11,158 bases of DNA from an uncultured bacterium (GTDB lineage: Bacteria > Verrucomicrobiota > Verrucomicrobiia > Opitutales > Intestinicryptomonadaceae), in contig CAJMOT010000076.1 of NCBI GenBank assembly GCA_905214995.1, forward strand, positions 1-11,158, given 5' to 3'. Made by a program: the position numbers and the translations under genes. A model generated the notes under the pieces. That model did no database searches. It saw only the letters and a list, made by a program, of their open reading frames with translations, and was not told the DNA's origin. Shown in pieces: positions 1 through 6,152 of the stretch (its first letter is position 1; each line of letters opens with the position of its first letter).

Positions 1-1425
1 GAGATCAAAGTCTCCCGCCTCCGCCGCGGCGAGCAGCCCGTCGGCGAACGGAAAGAAAGCGTCGGATGCCACAATGCTCGGCCTGAGAGAGAGCTTGGCT
101 TCCCCCGCCTTCCAGACCGCTATGCGCGAGCTGTCCACGCGCGACATCTGGCCCGCGCCGATTCCGAGGGTGCGCTCGCAGCCTGCATAGACTATCGCGT
201 TGCTCTTGACGTGCTTTACGACCTTCCAGCCGAAGAGCATCGCGCGCCACTCCTCTTCCGTCGGCTGGCGCTTTGTGACGACCCGCATGTTTGACTTGAG
301 CTCCTCGATATCGTCGGCAGTCTGGGCGAGAACCCCTCCGACAACGCTCTTCACGCGCAGGCCGCCGACCTTTTTGCAGTTCCAAAGCATCAGGCGGAGA
401 TTCTTTTTCTTGGAAAAGATTTCTATGGCTTCGTCGGAAAAATCCGGGGCTATGACGACCTCGCAGAATATGCCCGAGATCGCTTTTGCCAAATCCGCCT
501 CCATTCTGCGGTTGACGGTTATTATGCCGCCGAACGGCGCCTGCCTGTCGGTCTCGAACGCCTGGTTCCAAGCTTCGACGAGATTTTCGCAAGACGCGAC
601 CCCGCACGGGTTGGTGTGTTTGAGAATGGCGACCGTCGGGCTATCGAATTCCGCGATGAGCTCCGCGGCGGCCGATATGTCTATAATGTTGTTGTAGGAG
701 AGCTCCTTGCCCTGCAACTGCCTGAAAATTTTGTCAAAGTCGCCGTAGAGCGCCGCCGCCTGGTGCGGGTTTTCGCCGTAGCGCATCTTTTGGACGACGG
801 GAAGCCCGATGTTGAGGGTCGACGGCAGCCCGCCGTCCCCAAAGCGCGAATTGAGATAATTGGCGATGGCGGCGTCATAGGCGCTCGTGCGCTGGTATGC
901 TTTCAGCGCGAGCCGCCTGCGCAGCTCTTGAAGCGCGTCGCCGCCCAACCTGAGCGCCTCGAGCGCCCGCGGATAATCGGCGCTGTCGCAGACAACCGTC
1001 ACGCTCGCATGGTTTTTTGCGGCGGAGCGGAGCATCGAGGGCCCCCCGATGTCGATGTTTTCGATGGCGTCTTCTATCGTGCAGCCTGGCTTGGAAACCG
1101 TGGCCTCAAACGGGTATAGGTTGACCGCCACGAGATCTATCATGCCTATGCCGTGCTCCTCGGCCTGCGCCATGTGGGACGGGTTGGAGCGCAGGCACAG
1201 CAGGCCGCCGTGAATCTTCGGATGGAGGGTCTTGACGCGCCCGTCCATCATTTCGGGAAATCCCGTGTAGTCGGAGACCTCCGTCACGGGTATTCCCTCC
1301 TTAGCCAAAAGCTTCGCGGTCCCGCCCGTAGAAAGTATTGTATAGCCGTGCTTGCGAACGAGTTCCCTCGCAAATTCAACGACTCCCGTTTTGTCGCTTA
1401 CAGATATTAACGCCCGCTTTTCCAT
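1..1425 (-). CDS. purH: Bifunctional AICAR transformylase / IMP cyclohydrolase, 3' end missing
   Basis: PurH catalyses the last two steps of de novo IMP synthesis in the cytoplasm: formyl transfer from 10-formyl-THF to AICAR, then ring closure to IMP. The frame is open from ATG at 1425 to the window edge, giving 475 codons; the family is about 510-525 residues, so some 35-50 C-terminal residues lie outside. The N-terminal MGS-like cyclohydrolase domain shows SVSDKTG (8-14), STGGT (32-36) and KTLHPKIHGG (65-74). The transformylase domain carries KHTNPCG at 269-275, whose Lys-His pair is catalytic in the family, and a late KSNAIVYA motif. The visible part ends in the conserved FPFADGLLAAAEAG region. 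No SD precedes the ATG. A terminator-like hairpin lies about 40 nt upstream, and a weak TTGAAC-18-TGAAAT promoter would give a nearly leaderless mRNA. Identity is certain from motifs and length. Confidence 0.97.
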   Translation of the reverse strand, partial: MEKRALISVSDKTGVVEFARELVRKHGYTILSTGGTAKLLAKEGIPVTEVSDYTGFPEMMDGRVKTLHPKIHGGLLCLRSNPSHMAQAEEHGIGMIDLVAVNLYPFEATVSKPGCTIEDAIENIDIGGPSMLRSAAKNHASVTVVCDSADYPRALEALRLGGDALQELRRRLALKAYQRTSAYDAAIANYLNSRFGDGGLPSTLNIGLPVVQKMRYGENPHQAAALYGDFDKIFRQLQGKELSYNNIIDISAAAELIAEFDSPTVAILKHTNPCGVASCENLVEAWNQAFETDRQAPFGGIITVNRRMEADLAKAISGIFCEVVIAPDFSDEAIEIFSKKKNLRLMLWNCKKVGGLRVKSVVGGVLAQTADDIEELKSNMRVVTKRQPTEEEWRAMLFGWKVVKHVKSNAIVYAGCERTLGIGAGQMSRVDSSRIAVWKAGEAKLSLRPSIVASDAFFPFADGLLAAAEAGDFDL

Positions 1426-1463
1426 ATGGATTATTTCAAATCAATCGCCGCCCGCGGTTCAAG

Positions 1464-1496
1464 AAAATAAAGCCGCCTTTTTGAAAAATCGGCGGC
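1464..1496 (-). terminator. Terminator-like hairpin in the purH leader
   Basis: On the minus strand GCCGCC pairs with GGCGGC (arms 1491-1496 and 1472-1477). The loop is A/T-rich and can pair partly with itself, and the U-rich tail TTTATTTT follows (1471-1464). It ends about 38 nt before the purH start. No minus-strand gene is visible between here and the ureohydrolase at 2606, so it is either an attenuator of purH or a stop for distant read-through. Confidence 0.4.
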
Positions 1497-1541
1497 AAAA
1501 CCGCGCATGAAAGCGGGTTTTTGAAAAGCGCGCAAAAACTC

Positions 1542-1571
1542 TTGACAAGCGCGAAAAACTTTCCCAATATT
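1542..1571 (+). promoter_or_regulatory. Promoter of the tRNA-Glu gene
   Basis: A perfect -35 TTGACA (1542-1547) is followed by a 17-nt spacer and CAATAT (1565-1570) as -10; AATATT one base later also fits. Transcription would begin near 1577, about 50 nt before the mature tRNA 5' end. No other plus-strand gene lies immediately downstream. Confidence 0.6.
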
Positions 1572-1628
1572 CGCGCACAATAAAAATTGCGCGCCGGCTT
1601 TACCGCCGCGCACGCGAAAAGCGAATAC

Positions 1629-1700
1629 GCCCCCGTCGTCTAGGGGTTAGGACTCCTGAACCTCATTCAGGAAACAGCGGTTCGAATCCGCTAGGGGGTG
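1629..1700 (+). tRNA. tRNA-Glu (anticodon CUC), CCA not encoded
   Basis: The cloverleaf folds by eye: acceptor 1629-1635 with 1693-1699, a D-arm beginning GTCTAGGGG, anticodon stem CCTGA/TCAGG (1655-1659, 1667-1671), 4-nt variable loop, and T-arm AGCGG/CCGCT with loop TTCGAAT. The seven-base anticodon loop ACCTCAT puts CTC at 1662-1664, which reads the Glu codon GAG; G73 (1700) agrees with Glu. The next bases are not CCA, so the end must be added by the nucleotidyltransferase. Oddities: position 33 is C rather than the nearly universal U, the first acceptor pair is G-U, and the seventh (G1635 with A1693) is a mismatch. A promoter and a terminator flank it as a single-gene unit. Confidence 0.88.
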
Positions 1701-1722
1701 CGCTTTTCGGGTCTTTCAAAAT

Positions 1723-1749
1723 ACGCGCCGCACGCCGGCGCGTTTTTTT
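1723..1749 (+). terminator. Rho-independent terminator after tRNA-Glu
   Basis: ACGCGCCG (1723-1730) pairs perfectly with CGGCGCGT (1736-1743) around a 5-nt loop, followed by a run of seven T (1743-1749). It starts 22 nt past the mature tRNA end. Confidence 0.9.
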
Positions 1750-2057
1750 CTGAGCGAATTCAGGGCAAAATTTCAAACCGCAAAAAACCTCCGCCGGCGA
1801 AGCGCGCCTGCGCGAAACGAAATCGGAACGTATTGGGAATGCAACGGCGAAAAAGGATTTCCGGATATTCCCAACAACTGCGCAACCGGAAATCCCGAAT
1901 TTGAATTTTAAACTATTTGCGGCGCACAATGCAAAATCCGCAAAGATTTTAAGCCATAAACTCAACGGGGCAAATGCGTTCCGACCGCCGCGCATGAAAA
2001 AATTTTTGGCAACGCCGCGCGTAAAAAAACGAAAAATTCTTCCGAAAATAAAATTTG
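1750..2057. other. Intergenic stretch, no gene recognised
   Basis: About 308 bases, more A/T-rich than the flanking genes. Open frames here have no recognisable product, no SD and overlap one another on both strands. The only structure seen is an 8-bp inverted repeat, TTGGGAAT with ATTCCCAA, about 25 nt apart (roughly 1833-1874); its role is unknown. Confidence 0.5.
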
Positions 2058-2100
2058 TTGACAATATTTTAGGAAGGTCGACGATTTTTAGAAAAGGAGG
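2058..2100 (+). promoter_or_regulatory. -35 element and strong SD before the His-rich small gene
   Basis: A perfect TTGACA lies at 2058-2063. The -10 is unclear: 16-19 nt downstream only weak hexamers such as GACGAT or GATTTT are present. AAGGAGG at 2094-2100 is a near-ideal SD, 6 nt before the ATG at 2107. This SD is the main argument that the short frame is translated. Confidence 0.5.
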
Positions 2101-2106
2101 CACCGG

Positions 2107-2262
2107 ATGAAGGCAATAATAGCACTGGCAATCGCTTTGGCGGCGGTCGGCATATTGTACGGCGCGGCGCATTCGCCGTATTCGCTCTTCGAGCCTGCGC
2201 CTGCGGGCTGGCACCACGGGGGCGGACACCACCATGGCGGACACGGCGGCTGTTGGCGATAG
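2107..2262 (+). CDS. Small exported or membrane-anchored His/Gly-rich protein (51 aa)
   Basis: This 51-codon frame is too short for many ORF finders. Residues 1-21 (MKAIIALAIALAAVGILYG...) form one Lys followed by a long hydrophobic stretch: a signal peptide or an N-terminal membrane anchor. A short linker with Pro residues follows, then a tail from about residue 35 dominated by His and Gly: seven His (36, 37, 41, 42, 43, 46 and 22 nearer the membrane), one Cys at 49 and Trp at 35 and 50. Such a tail probably binds a transition metal such as Ni, Zn or Cu outside the cytoplasmic membrane, but no named family is recognised and the metal role is inferred from composition. Support for expression: AAGGAGG SD at 6-nt spacing, TTGACA upstream and a strong terminator downstream, making a single-gene unit. 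Overlapping long frames on the other strand have no comparable signals. Confidence 0.75.
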   Translation: MKAIIALAIALAAVGILYGAAHSPYSLFEPAPAGWHHGGGHHHGGHGGCWR

Positions 2263-2287
2263 CCCGCAACCCAAATGACCGCGTACG

Positions 2288-2318
2288 AAAAACGCCGCTC
2301 CCGCGGCGTTTTTTTTGA
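2288..2318 (+). terminator. Rho-independent terminator after the His-rich gene
   Basis: CGCCGC (2293-2298) pairs with GCGGCG (2303-2308) around TCCC. The stem is extended by A/T pairs and followed by eight to ten T (2309-2318). It lies about 25 nt after the stop codon. The upstream A run could allow some function on the other strand. Confidence 0.9.
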
Positions 2319-2592
2319 ATCTGAACTTCGTCCAAATGTCGGACTCGGCTTTCTGAAATTTTTAACATGCTCCGATTCAATTTGCGCGCAAACGCATAAT
2401 TTCTTTTTGAATAAAGAAAATTTACGGCGGCGTGCGACAAGAGCACAGCAAGCGCGCAGGCGCAGTATCAACGCAAGAATTTTTCCCTCCGGAATACCCG
2501 CCAAACGGCGCAATCCCCTCTTACCTGCAAGCTTTCCCGCTCCGAAAAGCCGGCGGAAAAGCGCGCGCGGGCGCAACCTGCAAATTTAAGGA
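2319..2592. other. Intergenic stretch, no gene recognised
   Basis: About 274 bases between the His-rich gene's terminator and the end of the minus-strand ureohydrolase. The open frames crossing it on both strands are low-complexity Arg/Ala-rich translations without SD or known motifs. I see no RNA gene or repeat. Confidence 0.5.
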
Positions 2593-2622
2593 TTCCGCTC
2601 TGGATTCATTTCAAGAGCGGAA
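2593..2622 (-). terminator. Possible terminator overlapping the ureohydrolase stop
   Basis: Read on the minus strand, TTCCGCTCT pairs with AGAGCGGAA (9 bp) around a 12-nt loop that contains the TGA stop. The sequence after it is only moderately T-rich and has no U-run, so termination may be weak or need a factor. Confidence 0.4.
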
Positions 2623-3571
2623 GGCGGTCTAGCATATTTTTTATCCTTATCGCCGTGCGCGGCATGGGCTCCGCCACCGTGAGTCCGACTAGCTCCTTTT
2701 CGGAGGCTATCGCGTTTATCAGGCCTACAACCGAATCTATCGACATTCCGTCCGGATCGGTTCCCACGGCCGCGACAATCTCCGCGGGATCGAGCGCGTC
2801 CATGTCGAAATGGACGAGAACTTTTGACGCTCCGCAAGATTTCAGCCAATCCCTGACAGCCTTGAAGTCCGCGCCGAAGTCTTCGCGCGCAAAGTGCCTT
2901 ATTCCATACCGCTTTTGACGCTCCCTGATTTCGTCGCGCTCCCAATTGCGTATGCCGGCGAGCAATATCCTCGACGGGGGAATCTTGGCGGGCAGCGCGG
3001 AAAGGATTTTACCGTCGCCGTCGCCCATCAGCGCGGTCACCGCCATAGCGTGGTAGCCGGAATATGCGTCGCCGGGCAGCGTGATATCCGGATGCGCGTC
3101 GATCCACACGACCGCCACGTCCCCGCCGTACTTTTGGGCAAGATACGAAAACGGGACTACGCTCACGGAGCACTCCCCTCCGAGCGTGACAATCTTTTCC
3201 GGATTCTCGGCCCTCAGAATTTCGAGAGCCGCGCGCGTCTGCTTTGCGATAATGTCGCGGTCGAGCACTCCGTCAACCGCCTCGCGCTCTCCGGCCTCCA
3301 AAGAGACCGGAACCTCGACCGTCTTATGCCCGCTCTCGGGCGCGAGAAAGTTCAAGAGCCGCGCTCCGAGGAAATATCCCCGCGACGAATCCTCGGGATT
3401 TTTAATCTCCGTTATCCAATGGTCTATTTTTCCGCCCTGCCACTGCGGATAAACTAGCCGCAAAACTTTTTTGGAATTCACATCTTTATCCATACCTTTA
3501 CCTTCGCAAAAATTTTCAAAACCGACCGATACCGCAAAAATAATCCCGACAAACAATGCCAGATTGTTCAC
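2606..3571 (-). CDS. Arginase/agmatinase-family (ureohydrolase) protein
   Basis: A metal-dependent ureohydrolase fold hydrolysing a guanidino or related C-N bond; the substrate cannot be told from sequence. Numbering from the GTG at 3571 (321 aa): YPQWQGG at 41-47, GGECS at 131-135, WIDAHPD at 156-162, HFDMDALDP at 254-262, and AEP near 300-302. The Asp/His ligands of DAHxD and DxD are intact, but the His of the usual GGDHS motif is Cys134. The start is uncertain. GTG at 3571 has a good SD (AAGGAG, 3581-3586, 9-nt spacing) and would add a hydrophobic segment (4-17) resembling a weak signal peptide without basic residues. ATG at 3493 (residue 27; 295 aa) better matches where the family domain begins but has a poorer SD. 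With the first start the enzyme might be exported or anchored; with the second it is cytosolic. It stands alone, with no polyamine genes next to it. Confidence 0.88.
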   Translation of the reverse strand: MNNLALFVGIIFAVSVGFENFCEGKGMDKDVNSKKVLRLVYPQWQGGKIDHWITEIKNPEDSSRGYFLGARLLNFLAPESGHKTVEVPVSLEAGEREAVDGVLDRDIIAKQTRAALEILRAENPEKIVTLGGECSVSVVPFSYLAQKYGGDVAVVWIDAHPDITLPGDAYSGYHAMAVTALMGDGDGKILSALPAKIPPSRILLAGIRNWERDEIRERQKRYGIRHFAREDFGADFKAVRDWLKSCGASKVLVHFDMDALDPAEIVAAVGTDPDGMSIDSVVGLINAIASEKELVGLTVAEPMPRTAIRIKNMLDRLPLLK

Positions 3572-3589
3572 TTAAATACTCTCCTTTCA

Positions 3590-3920
3590 GAATTACATTT
3601 AAATATTAATATAAAAATGCGCACTCAAACAAGATTAAACTGACAGACCGGCCCGGCATATAGCGAGTTTTATAACGAATGAAAAAAAGCAAGCCCTTTC
3701 GGGCCGCGCGGCAGGAGAATCCCGCGCAGACGGCGTGCAGACGGCGAAAAAAACGAAATGCGGATATGGCCTAGCAGAAGATGACACCATAAATAAAACT
3801 CTCCGGCGACCGGCAGGCGGCGCATTGGATATTTCCTATTTTAAGTTCCGCAATTTTTAACCGGAAGCGTTCCATAAAAAACGGCAAATCGGGGCGATTT
3901 CGCCTCCTCAATCGATTTAT
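3590..3920. other. Divergent intergenic region between ureohydrolase and dehydrogenase operon
   Basis: The two transcription units diverge here. Just before the ureohydrolase start is an A/T-rich tract (about 3595-3640) containing a possible minus-strand TTGTTT-17-TTAATA promoter, weakly supported. Further up, a short minus-strand hairpin, GCCC-GAAA-GGGC (3693-3704), is followed after 4 nt by seven T (complement of 3682-3688); its 4-bp stem is too short to be sure of. The 10-nt GCAGACGGCG occurs twice, 1 nt apart (3726-3735, 3737-3746). No gene is recognised. Confidence 0.45.
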
Positions 3921-3923
3921 TGC

Positions 3924-3952
3924 TTGCGCAGGCTCCGCGAAAAGCCTATATT
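3924..3952 (+). promoter_or_regulatory. Promoter of the dehydrogenase operon, with inverted repeat in spacer
   Basis: TTGCGC (3924-3929) and TATATT (3947-3952) are separated by exactly 17 nt. The start would be near 3959, leaving a leader of about 16 nt before ATG at 3975. AGGCT (3930-3934) and AGCCT (3943-3947) form an inverted repeat filling the spacer, a typical place for a repressor site. The in-frame TTG at 3924 is therefore read as a -35 element, not a start codon. Confidence 0.55.
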
Positions 3953-3974
3953 AGCCTTACATACTACAACGAAA

Positions 3975-4514
3975 ATGGCAACGAGAAGAGAGTTTTTAAA
4001 AGCGTCCGCCGCGGCGGGCGCGGGCATCGCAATATGCGGGTGTTCGCCCTCCGGAAAGGGGAAAATTTTCACCGACTCCGAGCGCGAATGCCTCGCCGCC
4101 GTCGCGGAGCAGATTATCCCCGCCGACGACCGGTGGGGCGGGGCGACGGACGCGGGCGCAATCAACTATATTGAAAATTGGGCGGGGAAATATTATCCGG
4201 AAATGCTGCCGGCCTACAAAAAGGGCATTGCCGCCATTCAGAAGGCCTCCCGCCGCCTTTATTCAAAAGATTTCCAGAATCTTGAGTTTGACGTCCAGAC
4301 CGGCTTCCTGAAAAAGATGGAGGCGGGCAAGCTCGCGCGCGAGGACTGGGAGGGCGCCGACCAGCGCGAATTCTTCGGAGAGCTGCTGACGCGCTCCATG
4401 CAGGGCTTCTACGGCCCGCCGCGCCACGGCGGAAACAAGGACTACATGTCGTACAGAATGTGCGGATTGGACATGCCGCACGTGTTGGGGCAAAACAGGT
4501 ACGGGGGCCGTTAG
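3975..4514 (+). CDS. Tat-exported small subunit, gluconate 2-dehydrogenase subunit 3 family
   Basis: This 179-residue protein matches the small (gamma) subunit of membrane-bound FAD-dependent sugar dehydrogenases. In those enzymes the subunit has no active site but is needed for folding and export of the flavoprotein. TRREFLK (3-9), followed by an Ala/Gly-rich hydrophobic stretch, is a twin-arginine signal. Cys23 after Ile-Cys-Gly could be a lipobox, so the protein may be a Tat lipoprotein. Family features include AEQIIPADD (44-52), GGATDAGAINYIE and GFYGPPRHGGN (144-154). The ATG at 3975 places the twin Arg at the N-terminus, whereas the longer TTG start at 3924 would overlap the promoter. 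No SD is visible. The flavoprotein gene begins 3 nt after its stop, so the two are surely co-transcribed. Confidence 0.92.
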   Translation: MATRREFLKASAAAGAGIAICGCSPSGKGKIFTDSERECLAAVAEQIIPADDRWGGATDAGAINYIENWAGKYYPEMLPAYKKGIAAIQKASRRLYSKDFQNLEFDVQTGFLKKMEAGKLAREDWEGADQREFFGELLTRSMQGFYGPPRHGGNKDYMSYRMCGLDMPHVLGQNRYGGR

Positions 4515-4517
4515 GAT

Positions 4518-6152
4518 ATGGAGACGCACGAGAAAGTCGACGCCGTGGTGATCGGCGCCGGCGCGGGCGGCGGAATCGTCGCCAGGCAGCTCGCCTCCGC
4601 GGGGCTAAAATGCGTAATCCTCGAGCGCGGCCAGTGGCCCGACTACGACGACTCTCCCAACGACGAGCTCATAAACCAGCGCACGCACGCAATCAGGCCC
4701 CTGCACGCCCTCGACAGGCGCAAGTTTTCAAACGCCCCAAAGCCGTGGCTGTCCGACCCCTTTTTAAACGCCGCGTGCGTGGGCTCCGGAACGGTCACGT
4801 ACGGAGCGATGGCGTGGAGGTTCATGCCGCAGGATTTTAAGCTGCGCACCCTCTATCCGAATATAAAGGATTCCGCCCTTGCCGACTGGCCCATAACCTA
4901 CGACGAGCTCGAGCCCTACTACGAACAGGCCGAATACGAGATCGGCGTGTCGGGCGACCAGCGCGACAACCCGTTCGCACCGCCGCGCAAAAAGGATTTC
5001 CCCATGCCCGCATTTGAGCACAACAGGGAGGACAGGGAGATTCTCATACCCGCGATGAAGCGCCTCGGCTTCCATCCGTATCCGATACCCATGCTGCGCA
5101 ATTCCGTGCGATACAACGGAAGGGCGGCGTGCCTGCGAAACCACACGTGCTGCGGCTACATCTGCCCGTGCGACGCAAAAAACGGCACGCAGAACACGGC
5201 GATCCCCGTCGCCATGCGGACCGGCAACTGCGAAGTCCGCACGGGCTCGATAGCGTACGAAATCGTAATGGAGGGCCGCAGGGCGGTAGGCGTCAGGTAT
5301 TTCGACCTCGACCGTAACTCCCACTTCCAACCCGCCGACGCCGTCGTTTCGGCGGCGGGCTCGTCCGGCACCGCAAAGCTTCTTCTGACGTCCAAGTCCG
5401 ATATGTTTCCGGACGGGCTCGGCAACAATTCCGACATGGTCGGCAGATGCGCGAACTCCCACCATTACTGCGGGGCGTTCGGGCTGTTCGACCGCGACGT
5501 GTCCTCCGAAATGGGCCCCGGGGCCACGGTGGCGTTTTCGGATTTCAACCACCTCCCCGACCGCAAGATTTTCGCGGGAGTGCTGTGCTCCGAATTTTAC
5601 ACCCTGCCGTGGGCGAGGTCGAGGATAAGGCCGCCAAATTCCCCGAGGTGGGGAGCTGAGCACAAGAGGTACCAGAGGGAAAATTACAGGCGAATGCTCC
5701 AGCTGCACGGCCCTGTCCAGGAAATCCCGATGTACGAGGCGCGCATAACGCTGCACAAGACGCGCAAGGACGCTTTCGGAATCCCCATGCTCTCCTCGCA
5801 GGGCGGCAAGCATCCGCTCACCGCCGTCCAAGCGAAAATAATGACCGACGCCGCGGAATCGGTGCTGCGGGAAGCGGGCGCCAAAACCGTGTGGAAGGTC
5901 GGCGACAAGCCGAACCTGTCGTACTGCAACGCCGGAGGGCAGCACCAGGCGGGATCGTGCCGAATGGGGGACAACCCGAAATATTCCGTCGTAGATCCCA
6001 ACTGCAAGATTTGGGGGACGGAAAACGTATTCATAGGCGACGCCGCCGTGCATGTGAGCAACGGCGGATTTAATCCCGTCCTAACCGTAATGGCGCTCGC
6101 ATTCCGCACGGGCGAAAAAGTCGCCAAGGCTTTCGGAAGGGTTCCGGCATGA
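4518..6152 (+). CDS. GMC-family FAD-dependent dehydrogenase, catalytic subunit
   Basis: A 544-residue glucose-methanol-choline oxidoreductase, most like the flavoprotein subunits of gluconate, glucose, sorbitol and fructose dehydrogenases. The FAD-binding Rossmann motif GAGAGG lies at 13-18 with ILERG at 34-38. The C-terminal GMC domain has GGQHQAGSCRMG with His476 and FNPVLTVMALAFR with Asn519, the usual His/Asn catalytic pair about 43 residues apart. Cysteines at 205, 211, 212, 216 and 218 include CCx5C (211, 212, 218), the spacing of the [3Fe-4S] ligands in Burkholderia cepacia FAD-glucose dehydrogenase. It has no signal peptide and is probably carried out by Tat bound to the small subunit. 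Its stop overlaps the next start (ATGA at 6149-6152). The substrate is unknown; an oxidised polyol or sugar is the best guess. Confidence 0.94.
   Translation: METHEKVDAVVIGAGAGGGIVARQLASAGLKCVILERGQWPDYDDSPNDELINQRTHAIRPLHALDRRKFSNAPKPWLSDPFLNAACVGSGTVTYGAMAWRFMPQDFKLRTLYPNIKDSALADWPITYDELEPYYEQAEYEIGVSGDQRDNPFAPPRKKDFPMPAFEHNREDREILIPAMKRLGFHPYPIPMLRNSVRYNGRAACLRNHTCCGYICPCDAKNGTQNTAIPVAMRTGNCEVRTGSIAYEIVMEGRRAVGVRYFDLDRNSHFQPADAVVSAAGSSGTAKLLLTSKSDMFPDGLGNNSDMVGRCANSHHYCGAFGLFDRDVSSEMGPGATVAFSDFNHLPDRKIFAGVLCSEFYTLPWARSRIRPPNSPRWGAEHKRYQRENYRRMLQLHGPVQEIPMYEARITLHKTRKDAFGIPMLSSQGGKHPLTAVQAKIMTDAAESVLREAGAKTVWKVGDKPNLSYCNAGGQHQAGSCRMGDNPKYSVVDPNCKIWGTENVFIGDAAVHVSNGGFNPVLTVMALAFRTGEKVAKAFGRVPA

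Noticed and set aside
5..1119. Several open frames on both strands inside purH
   Set aside because: All are other-frame shadows; only the frame from 1425 to the edge matches a protein family.
1573..1594. Hairpin GCGCACAAT/ATTGCGCGC with AAAA loop between the tRNA promoter and the tRNA
   Set aside because: One mismatch, no T tract, and within a leader removed by processing; no function can be argued.
1663..2274. 203-residue minus-strand open frame across the tRNA and the His-rich gene
   Set aside because: It runs through a tRNA gene and two terminators' surroundings, has no SD and no recognisable motif.
3726..3746. Two adjacent copies of GCAGACGGCG
   Set aside because: Two 10-nt copies in GC-rich intergenic DNA are likely chance; no array or attachment site context.
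4764..6053. 429-residue open frame on the minus strand opposite the flavoprotein gene
   Set aside because: It is the antisense shadow of a well-supported GMC gene; its translation is Arg/Val/Gly-rich without motifs, a common effect of GC-rich coding DNA.
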